Part shown: positions 19,910 to 30,500 of the stretch, one piece after another
How the letters are laid out: the number at the start of each line of letters is the position of its first letter
Numbering within the stretch: position 1 is the first letter of the stretch
Source: Sweltsa coloradensis
Taxonomy: Eukaryota; Arthropoda; Insecta; Plecoptera; Chloroperlidae
DNA: 64,000 nucleotides
Direction: 5' to 3'
Assembly (NCBI GenBank): GCA_024449915.1
Contig: JAMZAV010001711.1
Location: 62,001 to 126,000 of the forward strand
Made by a program: the position numbers and the translations under genes
Notes under the pieces: model-generated
The model's database searches: none
The model's input: only the letters and a program-made list of their open reading frames with translations
What the model was told of the DNA's origin: nothing

Positions 19910-20137
19910 GGGTAAAATCCACATAAACAAAAACTTATTAAGAACTTTTATTATTTCATGATAACGGCGTCACAGTTTAAAAATGACACAAAATAATGTT
20001 TATCCAAATAAATTGCACATCAAAGGTATTTTATTTTTTCATTTACATAAATAATATTTCGTAAGCTATTTCTAGCATATCTCTCATTTTCTTTTTTTAT
20101 GTACCTACTTAGAAAACAATATACTCATCTAACACAC
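19910..20137 (+). repeat. LINE-A 3' UTR, end missing
   Basis: AAATCCACATAAACAAAAAC and TTTCATGATAACGGCGTCAC match LINE-A; TTTACATAAATAATATTTC follows. No terminal core. Confidence 0.6.
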
Positions 20138-20138
20138 G

Positions 20139-20466
20139 CTGGGCCCGGGGTGGAATTGGTCCAGAGCATGGCTCTGCTAATCGTGAAAGGCGATTCAAGA
20201 AAAAAGTCCACCTCGCAAACATCAGCTAGTAAGAGCGGAGTATATTACTTACCGATACTAGAGGCGAGCTCTGGCAATCGTCGTCGGGGACCTTGCCACC
20301 TTCCCTTGACGACCACCCGGCGACGATGACAATGACATAACGAACGATGACAAAGACGAGGACGACCAATTCTCACCAGCATGGGCCCCTTCTTCCCATA
20401 TCCCTTAGGCTAGAGTGGTGCATTATGACCTAACGGTCGACGCGTCCCTAATCCCAATTAACCAAT
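20139..20466 (+). repeat. SINE-A full copy, GTAAGA subfamily
   Basis: It starts GCTGGGCCCGGGGTGGAATT. Between middle and tail a deletion joins GACGAGGACGACCAATTCTC to ACCAGCATGGG. It ends GACGCGTCCCTAATCCC. Confidence 0.85.
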
Positions 20467-20562
20467 AAATAAATAAAAATGATTTAATTATTTAACAATA
20501 TTACAGCCAACGCTATGTGACCTTAGCTTGCAACGCAAGTTTCTCACGTCGTCATAGGTTTC
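20467..20562 (+). repeat. LINE-A 3' tail fragment
   Basis: Diverged core (CAGCCAACGCTATGTGACC) and AGTTTCTCACGTCGTC. Confidence 0.55.
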
Positions 20563-20867
20563 AGCAATGATCTTTGGTTTCAGTACCAATTTTGTCAGCT
20601 ATCAAGGGTCGGTCACACACATCCCTTAGTTTACAGTGGCTTGCAGGGAACCTATCGGTTTGCGTGCCTTGACACCATACACAAAACAACGTCTCGTGCT
20701 CTTAGTTCTTCTACTCTGTCTTGGCCCGAAGCAGTGGCGTAACTTCTATTCAGGGGCCCCCGGGAAAAAATATAATTTGTGGGCAACTATTGATGTCACC
20801 CAAACATTATTTATGGTTATTCACTCCTTCGTGGGTAAAGTAGAGATGATATTGTACAATGGGCCCC
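20563..20867. other. Unassigned, with a hAT-like end motif
   Basis: CAGTGGCGTAACTTCTATTC with GGGGCCCCCGGG at 20733-20768 resembles ends of some hAT-type elements. The right side near 20867 ends GGGCCCCTG, a partial inverted match. Too short to be sure. Confidence 0.25.
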
Positions 20868-21232
20868 TGTCCGGGCATGGGGTAGAATTTGGCCAGAGCA
20901 TGGCTCTACTAATAGTAAAATGCTAGGAAAGAGATTAAGTTCACTTCGCAAACATCAGCTAGAAAGAGCGTAGTATATTACTACCCGAAACTAGAGGCGA
21001 GCTCTGGCAATCGTCGTCAAGGATACCTTCCTCTTCCTTTGACGAACTTCCCGACGACGATGACAATGAAACAACTAACGATGACAAAGACGATGACGAC
21101 CGCGACGTGAGAAACCCCCTTCCTCCACTTTCCCCTGGCTGGTTCTGACCAGCATGGGCCCTTCCTCTTCATATCCCCTAGGCTAGAGTGGTGCATTAAG
21201 ATCTAATGGTTGACGCGTCCTTAATCCCCCCC
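20868..21232 (+). repeat. SINE-A full copy
   Basis: Head (GTCCGGGCATGGGGTAGAAT), GCAAACATCAGCTAGAAAGA, middle with GAACTTCCCGACGACGATGA, and tail GGTTGACGCGTCCTTAATCC followed by a C run instead of AAATAAAC. Confidence 0.88.
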
Positions 21233-21924
21233 TCCCAAAAAAAAATCTAAAATTAGTTTGCACATGAATCATCGGAATTTAGACTGAATGGTCCCAATTT
21301 TCAATTCGCGGATTTTCGCGATATTTTAGTTAACACCCGCAAACAAGTGGCGAAATTAGCAGTTATGCCTTTAAACGCGAATTAGGTCACGGAATTTCAA
21401 ACAATTTTTTTTTTAAGTTTTGGTGAAGGTACCGGGAAGGTAATCGAAACTAAAATAATCCTGGTTGGTACATATTATGTTGAAGGTGAAGGGTGATGCA
21501 ACGCGATTGTGAGATCGTTATATTTGTACACGAGTTTGCTTAAAATACTTTATATTGAAAAAATGTAAAACAAAGTACCGACATTACACAAACAATGCAT
21601 AATTTCGTAATTTTGGTGGAGGTGCCGGGTAGTCAAAATTAATCCTGGTAAAAACTGTCAAAAACTTTGAAAACTGAAGGATCAAATTGAGCTTAAAGTT
21701 CGTTTTTCTTTGAAATTAATTTATTATAATGGTGCTGTTATTTGTGATACTGATAATTAAATACAAGTATTTTTTTACTATCTTATCTGACCGTGACACT
21801 GACTTATGAAATTCGTCCTCCTATAATATCTTTCAGTTCGGCTCGTCAGCGCCTGTCTCTACGTTTACCTATAGAACCACCTTAAAACCATGACTTCCGA
21901 CAGCCCGGAGTGGAAGTTATTCAT
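21233..21924. other. Unassigned AT-rich, with a local duplication
   Basis: ATTTTGGTGGAGGTGCCGGG near 21613 and AGTTTTGGTGAAGGTACCGG near 21417 head two similar stretches, each followed by AATCCTGGT. No gene seen. Confidence 0.4.
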
Positions 21925-22200
21925 CTCGACTCTCACGTAAAGAAGAGGTGGTATTGTCCAGTATTCGAATAGGCCACACACGTCTAACTCGCGGATGCCT
22001 CTTAACTAGAGAAAAGGTTATTTCCAGATGTGATACATGTGATGTACATTGAACCGTACATCATATGTTAGCAGAATGTACCAAATATGATGCCTTACGC
22101 AATTTGAACTCTATCAATCATATGAAGAACTTCTATCACATTATAACGGCGACAGACTTTCTAAATTTCTCATCCGAAGTTATCTTTTAATATCTATGCC
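21925..22200 (+). mobile_element. LINE-A copy L4, C-terminal fragment
   Basis: Matches the CCHC-end region of L2: CGACTCTCACGTAAAGAAGA, ATTCGAATAGGCCACACACG, TGTGATACATGTGATGTAC. It ends before the UTR core. Pseudogenic. Confidence 0.85.
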
Positions 22201-22800
22201 GTGAAACGACAAAAATATTAAATACGATCGAATGGGGGCAAATGTTTTGGTTTGAACAAACTCTCCTTATATATGTGGATATTTCTTTCATTGTTGACCG
22301 AAGCCTAGGACCTAGGCCGACAATATGTATCGTTTGCGGTTTTGATTTGAATGCCAAGGACGTACTTACGTCTGAAAACTGTATTGTGGCCTTGGGCCTA
22401 GGCTACACTTACGTCCGTAAGGCTTAAGCAAGACATATCTCAATTTATTTCGCACGAAAATGTCAGTGACGCCTGCGCAACACTATATAGTACAATAATA
22501 AATTTAAAGAAAGTCGTTTTAAAAGACTAGCGCCCTGGGCTTATAGGATTGAAATAAAATTGAAGTTTGACGTTTCGTCTGTCATTTGTTAATTGCAGCG
22601 TCACTGCACATCGATAATCTACTGACCGTATTAAGATTGCAGTGCTTTTAGTAGTTTCAGATTTGAGCCGCCCTCAGCGCGCAGAGCGTTAGATTCCGTA
22701 TTGACTTGGGAGTTGGAGGACCTCCCCAACGGTGAAACTTCTTTGTCGACTCTGATGTTAGTAAATACTGCGACGCCATGGACTTCCTAAATCGCTCGTA
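22201..22800. other. Unassigned sequence
   Basis: No SINE-A. CCTAGG/GGCCT palindromic words cluster at 22300-22400 (CTAGGACCTAGGCCG, GGCCTTGGGCCTAGGC). No coding frame recognised. Confidence 0.35.
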
Positions 22801-22804
22801 TATG

Positions 22805-23140
22805 ATAAGTTCAACCTGCGTAGGAATGTTGAAAACTTCCGTCAACAAGGCGGTGAGGGAAACATTTTTAAAACGTTATGCACTGTCAATTGTTTTCTTT
22901 TGTTCTGGACGAGAAAGACGAGCGTGGTCTTGTGAATTGCACTTTTTGCAGACGATAGTGACAAATACTGACTATTTATTGATGTCTTAATATTAACCAT
23001 GTATATTGAGATCTTACAGCAAGAATGAAGCAAACTGAGGTTCTATTATTCACTTTGTTCGAAGATTAACTCGGTCCAAAGTATTGGTTTGATGACATTG
23101 GCATTTTCGTATGTCACGATTCTGTTATCTTCGCCTAGGC
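22805..23140 (+). repeat. Dispersed repeat U3, copy 1
   Basis: It shares GTAGGAATGTTGAAAACTTC, CAAGGCGGTGAGGGAAACAT and TTGAGATCTTACAGCA with 54235-54610 and, in part, with 47452-47545. Confidence 0.75.
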
Positions 23141-23144
23141 CCAA

Positions 23145-23235
23145 CATAATCTAGCCCAGAGCATGGCTTTGATAATCATTATAAACGACATTATACACCA
23201 TCATTTTCTTTTCTTATATTTACACTTACAAAATC
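23145..23235 (+). repeat. SINE-A head fragment joined to LINE-A UTR
   Basis: CTAGCCCAGAGCATGGCTTT, then CATCATTTTCTTTTC and TTACACTTACAAAA as in LINE-A 3' UTRs. Confidence 0.6.
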
Positions 23236-23375
23236 CCCGTCTGGGCCCGGGGTAGAATTGGCCCAGAGCATGGCTCTGCTTATCGTAAAAGGCGATTCAA
23301 GAGAAAAAGTCTACCTCGCAAACAGTGGTGCATTATGACCTAACGGTTGACGCGTCCTTAATCCAAATAATTAAT
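23236..23375 (+). repeat. 140-bp SINE-A deletion derivative
   Basis: A perfect head (CCCCGTCTGGGCCCGGGGTA to CCTCGCAAACA) is fused directly to the 3' core (GTGGTGCATTATGACCTAAC) and TCCTTAATCCAAATAA. All of the middle and the hairpin are missing. Confidence 0.9.
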
Positions 23376-24605
23376 TTTTTTCTTCCTGCTCGTAAAAACC
23401 TTTGCCTTATTGATTCATACTTTGGGCAGGAACAATTTATTTATGAATCTTGTGCGGTGTACAGCGTGCTGCCTGCGCGTCACATTGCAGACGTACGTAA
23501 CTTGGACTTGGGCCGAATTGGCTAACCTTTGCGCTCTCTGTCTGGCGCGGCGCGCGCACCATGCTAACCAGTCTCAGTAAGCGCGCGCATCACATAATGT
23601 CTGCCCCGCGGTTCAAAGAAATAGTTAACCTTATAATAATATAATGCGAATAGACATATAGCGGACGTGAACATATATTACAAACCTTGATCGTTTCTAT
23701 TTAAAAATATAAAGGACTATTTATCATCCATAAACAAACAAACTCAACACCTTTAACGTTTCTATTTAAAATTTAAGGACTTTCACCCGAAAAGGAGTTT
23801 TATTCAATTAATATCATCCATAAACAAAAACACCTACAAAACCTTTAACGTTTCTATTTAAATTATAATGGATTTTCACCCGCAAATAGTTTTATTAATT
23901 GTTTTTGAATTTATAATTATTGTTATAAAAGAAAAACATTAAGAATAGAATGTAAAAAAAAACTCCTTGGCGGACGTTTGAACCAACTAATTCTCGATTA
24001 GAAGTCGAACCCGCTACCACCCTGCCACACAGCGCTGAGTTGATCGCACGCCTACAAACGTCTTGGGTGGTAACGACGGTGGCCGGCTGCCGCGAAAAGG
24101 TTAGCCAATTCGGCTTAACGATTCAATCAGACGTACGGAACGGTGCTGCGACCTAGCATCGATAACTGAAACTACGTCAATCCCACGTCTTTCAAGCAGC
24201 TGTTGAGTTGAGACGCGAACAATAATAACGAAACTAAACCCACCCAAAACTGGTTTTATCTCGGTATATGTTCAAAATACACATTTGAGCCTTGGCAGTA
24301 ATATAAATAAACATTCTTGCTTCCTGCTCGTTAAAACTTTTGCCTAAATGACTCATACTTTAGGCTGGAGCGATTTATTTATGAACAATTAGCCGCGTTG
24401 GCTTCGTCAGCTGTACAGTGGGTTGCCTGCGCGTCACATTGCAGGCGTACCGTACGGTGGCGCTCAAGCGTCGATAACCAGCTTTGCGTTGTCTAGCCAA
24501 CGTCTACCGGGCAGTGCAATTAATTTCTTTGCGCAGTTATTCATTAGATAATTAGATGAGCGTAGCGTAGACTTAAATTCCACCACCCTGATAAAAATAT
24601 CTCCA
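23376..24605. repeat. Repeat block U4 with direct and inverted copies
   Basis: The segments at about 23388-23500 and 24314-24450 are direct copies (TTCCTGCTCGT, GCCTGCGCGTCACATTGCAG). CCGAATTGGCTAACCTTTGC at 23513 recurs inverted at 24092-24113 with one mismatch over 22 bp. CGTTTCTATTTA recurs at 23692, 23757 and 23849 in an irregular tandem array. Confidence 0.7.
23969..24037 (-). other. tRNA-like domain, Arg(TCT)-type anticodon arm
   Basis: The - strand has TTCGACTTCTAATCGAG, a five-pair anticodon stem with loop CTTCTAA, and a B-box-like GGTTCAAACGTCC. The T stem does not pair well, so it is a tRNA-derived repeat or pseudogene rather than a working tRNA. Confidence 0.4.
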
Positions 24606-24611
24606 GTGTTT

Positions 24612-24748
24612 TTTGGTCTGTTTGTCCACCTCCTCTACCCGTGACTGCAGGTTCTAACCAGCACGGGTCTTATCTCACGACATCCCTTTGGATAGAGTGG
24701 TGCATTATGACCTTCATGTTGACGTCCCCTGATGCCAAATAAACCGAA
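24612..24748 (+). repeat. SINE-A tail, 5'-truncated
   Basis: CTACCCGTGACTGCAGGTTC, CACGGGTCTTATC, GAGTGGTGCATTATGACC, ending CCAAATAAACCGAAGC. Confidence 0.75.
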
Positions 24749-25010
24749 GCTTCAGGCGAGCTCTGGCAGTCGTCGCCTGGGAAACCATCTAAATCTCTCT
24801 CTTTCCTTCCTACTAAGCCTTTAATGGAAAATAAATAATAAAAAATAAAAAAATAAAATTGCAAACGCGAGGTAAGAACCTTCCTTTTACCCTTCCCCTA
24901 CCTGTAACTGGTTCTGAGCATAATGGTACCTTCCTACGCACAACCTATTGTCTAGCTAGAGTGGCGCATTAAGATCTTATGGTTGACGCTTCCCGAAACA
25001 TAATTAATCA
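24749..25010 (+). repeat. SINE-A, tail-joined, internally rearranged
   Basis: It starts TTCAGGCGAGCTCTGGCAGT after the previous A-rich end. An AT-rich patch (AATAAATAATAAAAAATAAA) replaces part of the middle. The tail ends GGTTGACGCTTCCCG. Confidence 0.75.
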
Positions 25011-25125
25011 TATCTTCACGAAAAAATATAAAATGAACACATTCAATTTATTAACTTACACTATCAAATGCAGCGCGATATGACCTTCTCAGTTGAAGCG
25101 CCCTAGATTCTCTTGTCGTACTTGG
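25011..25125 (+). repeat. LINE-A 3' tail fragment
   Basis: CAAATGCAGCGCGATATGAC, CAGTTGAAGCGCCCTAGATT, CTCTTGTCG. Confidence 0.7.
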
Positions 25126-25308
25126 TGATGGTTTAATGTCATCGTCATCTTATGAGAGGGCAGATCGCTGTCAACAGTGTATAGTTTAATTTACGAACAA
25201 GATATTATTTCCGCACTTAAGGGGGCTATTACCCCCAAAAAATATTTTTTACCACAATGTTTCACAATGTTTTAGAATTTATAGCAAAATACTACACTAA
25301 AATGACAG

Positions 25309-25420
25309 TACCCGGGGCTGGTTTTCACCAGCATGGGCCCCTCCTCCCCCCTCCCCCCTTAGGCTAGAGTGGTGAATTATGACCTAACGGTTGTCGCGTC
25401 GTTAATCCAAATAAACCAAA
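25309..25420 (+). repeat. SINE-A tail, 5'-truncated at the hairpin
   Basis: ACCCGGGGCTGGTTTTCACC through CTAGAGTGGTGAATTATGAC to AATCCAAATAAACCAAA. Its start is close to that of the dated insertion at 15319. Confidence 0.85.
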
Positions 25421-25737
25421 AAACTGTAATTATACACAAGTTTTAAAAAAATGATCTAGAAAATAACGAAAATTGGCGTTTTTGGAAATTTCTTAAATCA
25501 GCTTCTTTTTTGTTCCACATAGATACTAGAGCATCACACCCATCTAAAATGGCCCTATATAACGTCGTGCCATAAAACTGTTCACAAATGTACACTCAAA
25601 CACGCAATAATATGCGTTCCAAAATCACACCCGTCTTGGTAAACAGCGTATTTTGACCGAACCGATAGCACAAATTACAAAACTAAATCTAGATTATTTA
25701 GAGAAAAGGCTGTAGAATCCAATATCCAATATTTTTT
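25421..25737. other. Unassigned AT-rich sequence
   Basis: No repeat family or gene recognised. Confidence 0.3.
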
Positions 25738-25932
25738 TCTCCTCCCCAAATCTCCTAGGCTAGAGTGGTTTATTATGACCTAACGGTTGACGCGTACTTA
25801 GGCCTAATCCAAAATAAACCAATCCTCGCCCAACCCATAGCTGGTTCTACCAGTAAGGGGTTTTAATTCCCATTTCCAAAATGCTTAAAAGGCGCATATG
25901 ACAACCAGTTGATACGCCCTTAATGAAAATAA
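25738..25932 (+). repeat. Two SINE-A tails in tandem
   Basis: The first (25738-25820) ends AATCCAAAATAAACC; the second begins at the hairpin region (ATAGCTGGTTCTACCAG) and ends ACGCCCTTAATGAAAATAAA. The second is tail-joined to the first. Confidence 0.75.
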
Positions 25933-25975
25933 ACTCAAAAATCTAAATTTTAATAAGACTAAACTTTAAAAGAAG

Positions 25976-26429
25976 GAAACGATCCAGGTGGCCGTGACTT
26001 TCTAGAATCGTGTTGTTTACGTTGTGAACAAAGGCGGTGTGTCCAACAAGTCGATGCCAGTGTTGCTTTTATTTCTGTTAGGAGCTTCACTTTGTGCTTG
26101 AGCTTTAGAGCTATGTCATTTAAACGGAACAGATATTCATAAATAACTTTGTATTCAAATCAGGGAATCTACAGAGCTCGTGTTCTTATACATTATAAGT
26201 CTCGTCGCACAGAGAATCATTGGACGTGGCTCTGTGAACCAGCCTAGGACCCGGGAGAAGATATCCAGCCTCGCTCTGCCCAGCAACCGAGGTGTCTACA
26301 ACCATCTTAGTTGGTGATTGCGTCTTGATACAAGAAATAAGTCAGATCGGGAAGTGCAACTCGTGACTTTGTCGTGGTTTCACCTGTAAGGATAAGAGAA
26401 GGCAACTAAAGGAAACTAAAAGAAAACAA
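25976..26429. other. Unassigned, possibly single-copy
   Basis: Less AT-rich and free of the main repeats. It holds CCTAGGACCCGGGAGAAGAT and several short frames with stops. I recognise no protein. Confidence 0.3.
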
Positions 26430-26715
26430 GAAGATGACGACCGCCAAGTGAGAACCACCCCTACCCCTTTGATCCCCTTACCAGTGGCTGGTTCTGACAG
26501 GCATGGGACTTTCCTACGCGTATAAACGCTAGGATAGAGTGATGCAATATGACCTTACATTTGACGCGCACTAGTCCAAATAATCCGATAAGGATTATCC
26601 CGTTCCTCTCCTCCCCTTAGCGGTGTCTGGTTCTGACAAGAAATGGGATTTCCATAAATTTATTCTTTAGGCTAGAGTGGTGTATAATGACCTAACGGTT
26701 ATCTCGCCCTTAAAC
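26430..26715 (+). repeat. Two SINE-A tails in tandem
   Basis: 26430-26586 starts GAAGATGACGACCGCCAAGT; 26596-26715 starts near CCCGTTCCTCTCCTCCCC. Both carry degenerate hairpins and cores, the second with GAGTGGTGTATAATGACC. Confidence 0.75.
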
Positions 26716-26716
26716 A

Positions 26717-27083
26717 TCCCCTTCTGTGCCCAGGAAAGAAATTAACCCAGTGCATGGCTCAGGTAATCGGTAAAGGCTATGAATGAGAAAAAGACCTTCT
26801 TGCGAACAACAGCTAGTTATTAAGGAAATACTAGCTAAAACAACAAGAGGCGAGCTCTGGCAGTCGTCGTCGGGTAAACCCTTCCATTCTATTGACGATC
26901 TGCCTGAAGACGATGACCATGACAACACTATCGACGACATTGACGATGTCGACTGAGAAGTGCATGACAACCCTCCCTTTCCTCCCCCTACCTGTGGCCG
27001 GTTCTGACCAGCATCCCTTATTCCCATATCCCGTAGGCAAGAGTAACGCGTTATAACCTTACGGTTAACGCTCTCTTCATCCA
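26717..27083 (+). repeat. SINE-A full copy, diverged
   Basis: TCCCCTTCTGTGCCCAGGAA head, AACAACAGCTAGTTATTAAG, CAGTCGTCGTCGGGTAAACC middle, GGCCGGTTCTGACCAGCATC hairpin (T to C on one arm side), core ACGCGTTATAACCTTACGGT. Confidence 0.8.
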
Positions 27084-27173
27084 AAAAATTGAAACACAAG
27101 AATATCATTAAAATTATAATTATTCAGCTTAGAATATCACTGGCTTTGCAATACATCTAAACTCACTCTCTAG
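27084..27173 (+). repeat. LINE-A 3' tail scrap
   Basis: ATATCATTAAAATTATAATT and AGAATATCACTGGCTTTGCA, a weak match to the UTR and core. Confidence 0.4.
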
Positions 27174-27435
27174 ATTACTCCCCGAATCTAGAGGCGAGCT
27201 CTGGCAATCGTCGTCGGGGACCTTGCCCCCTTCCCTTGACGACCCCCCGGCGACGATGACAATGACACAACGAACGATGACAAAGACGATGACGACCGCG
27301 ACGTGAGAAACCCCCCTTCCTCCCCTTACCCGTGGCTGGTTCTGACCAGCATGGGTCCCTCCTCCTCACCCCCCTTAGGCTAGAGTGGTGCATTATGACC
27401 TAACGGTTGACGCGTCTGAAATCCAGATAAACAAA
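27174..27435 (+). repeat. SINE-A, head missing, very clean
   Basis: ATTACTCCCCGAATCTAGAG to GACGCGTCTGAAATCCAG. Middle and tail are near consensus with GCTGGTTCTGACCAGC perfect. Confidence 0.9.
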
Positions 27436-27666
27436 TTCAGATTCTCCCACCCGTCGTATGTTTGCATTTTGTTCTCATATTTTGCAAAATGTTTTTTCAA
27501 AGGGAGTTTTATTTTTTATACTTTATTGCCCTCACTTCGAAAGTTTAATGTTCCAAGGGGTAGGAAAGAGACCGTGAAACTTCGAACCCCCAAACTTTAG
27601 AACAGAAAGTATATACTTCCAAAACAAAAAAACTTTACAATTTACAAAAAATATTAATAAATATAC
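27436..27666. other. Unassigned sequence
   Basis: No recognised repeat or gene. Confidence 0.3.
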
Positions 27667-27925
27667 CCTTTTCTAGGCCCGGGGTAGAATATTTTCCTGA
27701 AAAATCGAAAAGGCTAGAAATAGATAAAACCATTTCTTCAACATCAAAAGCATTAGGGGAGTAGTATACTACCTAAAACTAGAATGATTCTGGCTGTCCA
27801 TCGTTGGAGCCCCCCCTCCTCCTTTGCCTAAACACTTAACCCGTGCTGGTGCTGACCATCGGGGTTTTTCCCTTTATTTTATTTTTTTGACCTAAGGGAT
27901 ATGATCTCGCATTATACAAAAAACT
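27667..27925 (+). repeat. SINE-A, highly degraded
   Basis: TCTAGGCCCGGGGTAGAATA head remnant, CTGGCTGTCCATCGTTGGAG middle, GTGCTGGTGCTGACCATCGG hairpin. Many small gaps; it lies at the start of the low-quality stretch. Confidence 0.65.
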
Positions 27926-28202
27926 ACAAAAAAATATGACATCGTCAAGGTTTTTTTGAATTTATTTGAAACAAAATTTTTTTTAAAGCAAAACTTTTTA
28001 AACATAAAACCATTTTTTTAATTTTTTTTTATTCTTATAATTATTTCTTATGCTAAACATTCATCTCTTTTTTTTTTTTTTTCCCTTTTTTTTTGAAAAC
28101 AAATAACGTCAACGCTAAAAATTCATTTTCTTCACGTACATTATCCAGGCAGCGAAAAGGGACCCACCGTTAGAGCCCCTTTTTTTCTCTCGTGCCATAA
28201 TT
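27926..28202 (+). repeat. LINE-A 3' UTR and tail, degraded
   Basis: Poly-T-expanded UTR, then CAGGCAGCGAAAAGGGACCC and GTTAGAGCCCCTTTTTTTCT. Confidence 0.5.
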
Positions 28203-28400
28203 CGGTTTCCGTTTGGGGACCCCTCTCCTCCATCGTAACCTCCCCGACAAAGACGACAGTGACAACACAAACATTGCCAAGGCCATACGCCAAGACTGAA
28301 AACCTCTGTTCCTCAACCCAAACCCCCTGCATGTACTTTCTCCACACATCCCTAGCTCGAAGGGGGGGAACGTGACCTTTATTTTAAAAACTAAAAAAAC
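28203..28400 (+). repeat. SINE-A middle and tail, degraded
   Basis: GTTTGGGGACCCCTCTCC, AACCTCCCCGACAAAGACGA, CACACATCCCTAGCTCGAAG. Confidence 0.6.
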
Positions 28401-28505
28401 TGATCCAAAAAAAAATATTTGATTCATGTATTATCTTACTATATCACGGGTTGCGCAATAACTTACCTGTTTGAAGAGTCCTAGTTTTTCTCGTCTTTTT
28501 CGTAG
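28401..28505 (+). repeat. LINE-A 3' tail fragment
   Basis: CTATATCACGGGTTGCGCAA, CTGTTTGAAGAGTCCTAG, TTTTTCTCGTC. Confidence 0.55.
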
Positions 28506-28639
28506 CTGTTGTGGGGGAAATGGCGTAGATTAAAAAATTCCTATCTCAAAAGTGTTTTACACTTACTTTTTCCAGCAAAGAAAGTCTTTTCGAGAGCGTA
28601 TTTTTTTTTTTATAATCATTTTTTTATTCCCCAATATAT

Positions 28640-29126
28640 TTCCCCGTCTAAACCCGGGGTAAAATTTGGCCCTTGTCATGGCTCTGCCGATCGTGGGGGG
28701 AAAGGAGTAAAGTACTTCCGCAAACTCAGTTATATAAGTTGGAAATTATTTTCACCCCCCCAATACCAAAGGCGAGCTCTACCCAACGCGTGTGGAACCA
28801 ACCCCCCTCCCTTGAAAAACCCTTACAACGATGAAACACACAACAACGTTTTGGCAAAGACGATGACGACAGCGCTTTAAAAACCCCCCCCTTTCTCCCC
28901 TTCCCCGTGCGGGTCGCCACATGGTACTGTTCTCTCCCCTATCACCTGGTAAGAATGGCGCTTTATGAACTTAGGGTTTTGACGCCCCCTAAAATTTAAA
29001 AGAATAAATAAAAAATTCCCCGTCTGGGCCTGGGGGAATGGCCCAGAGCTTCCCCTCCTCGGCTCATCGTAAAGGCGACAAAGGGCGGGGTGTGGACCCC
29101 TCAAAAAAGATCTTAGGTGACGAGAT
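28640..29126 (+). repeat. SINE-A full copy plus a second head
   Basis: 28640-29015 is a degraded full copy (TCCCCGTCTAAACCCGGGGT to AAAAGAATAAATAAAA). 29018-29126 is the head of the next copy, joined to its tail (TTCCCCGTCTGGGCCTGGGG). Confidence 0.75.
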
Positions 29127-29680
29127 CGCAAAGGGGGCTCTCATGCATATTTTTTCACTTTCCCCACCTCACTTTACCTACAATCATATCTATTTTTACT
29201 TTTTCACTTTTCTACTCTTAAACCATCTTTGCTGGCCCCCCTTTGTGTTCTAACGTCTACCGCCGTGTTTCCGTCGGTGCGACCCGTCCCGGTGGAAAGG
29301 GGATCCTGGTTGTTGGGAAAATGTTTCTTGCGAAAAACAGGGCCAACACGCACTTTGGCCACCTCTTCCATAGCGGAGATTCAGAATTACCCCACCTTGG
29401 TCATGGGCTAGTGCAACATTTTGTCACCATTATGTTGCCTTTGGGGCAGCCCCGGACTAGATTGCGTAGGTTGTATTACCAATGGGGAGAGCTAGGAAGA
29501 GAAGGGTCGGGAGCCGACCACACTGTTAAAGATCTTTTTGCGTCTATTCTTTGGTCCGGACAAAAAATTGGCTTTTTCCCCCTACATCCCAAACCTGATA
29601 AAAAAGAAATTTTTAAATGTTTAAAAGGGCCCTATGTGGTAGAACCAACGGGGCTATTTGAGTCTTTTTGGGAAAATTTT
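29127..29680 (+). repeat. Dispersed repeat U1, copy 2
   Basis: Reverse complement of 2697-3240. A 176-codon frame runs through it at 29243-29773, but the sister copy breaks the frame and the residues show no recognisable domain, so I do not call a gene. It sits just upstream of LINE-A copy L3 and could be that element's 5' region. Confidence 0.8.
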
Positions 29681-29879
29681 TGGTTTCCCTTTTCTACTAT
29701 GGAAAATCTTTCCCCCCAATCACCCCCCCCCACCCCCAAAAAACAAAAAATTACCATCAAAAAAAAGACCTAGGTTTTTATTTGAACCAAATTACCCTTG
29801 AAACTATGGTTAAAACTACCACCTTGTAAAAAATTTCCCAAGAATTTTTGAAAATTAAATATTAAAGAACAAACTTTTT

Positions 29880-30500
29880 TTAAATATCATCAGTTGCGAT
29901 TGAAAAAGCTTTCAAGGTGTACGGTTTACCGAAAATCGTCGGAAACTGCGAAATGGATTGCTTCTGGTTAGCAGCTATGATAAGCAGTCTGAACTTTTAT
30001 TGAAAACCACAAATTTGACTACCTTTCGACATTGAAGTTAAGCCGCATGAAACTTTAAAAATTCAAAGGAATTATTAGTTTTTCTGATCTAAAATTTTAC
30101 CAATGGGGAAATTAAAAAGGACTCTCCAAAAAAGGTGTCATTGACTTGTATAAATAATGCCCCCGTGTTGATGGAGAAAAATTTCCAGCTGGCACCAATC
30201 CCACCTTCAACACAAGGATTTACCTGAAAAGTGAAAAGTGGGATACCACATTTTAGATGTTAGACCCTATATACCAAACCCATGGATTTTTTCACCTGTC
30301 AAAGATTTTGGACCACCAAAAATTTTGTAAATCAAAACCCTATTTGCGAAATTCGGTTACAATCTCATGGTGAAGTGCGTGTGACACCCAAACAATGTTT
30401 TAAATTTGTTGGTCCTCATGCTTCTTCTTCCCGTGATTGTCCTAGAGGGGACGGGAAGAAAAAAGATATGGAGATAAGGCGGTTTGACAATTAAATGTTC
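29880..30500 (+). pseudogene. LINE-A ORF1, gag-like with zinc knuckles
   Basis: Across shifted frames, LRNGLLLVSSYDKQSELLLK and VKPHETL match the N-terminal gag-like region of I/Nimb ORF1 proteins. FNTRIYLKSEKWD follows. Cys/His clusters then appear in FFTCQRFWTTKNF and QCFKFVGPHASSSRDCPRG (about 30290-30450), degenerate CCHC knuckles. The role would be RNA binding in the retrotransposition particle. Confidence 0.7.

Noticed and set aside
27175..27393. Arg/His/Cys-rich frames on the - strand (HRLCHRSLCHCHRRRG), seen at many places including 5507, 60832 and 26831
   Set aside because: They are antisense translations of the SINE-A middle. They recur with the repeat and lack any other support.
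29243..29773. 176-codon open frame
   Set aside because: It lies in repeat U1; the sister copy at 2697-3240 does not keep the frame, and no domain is seen.
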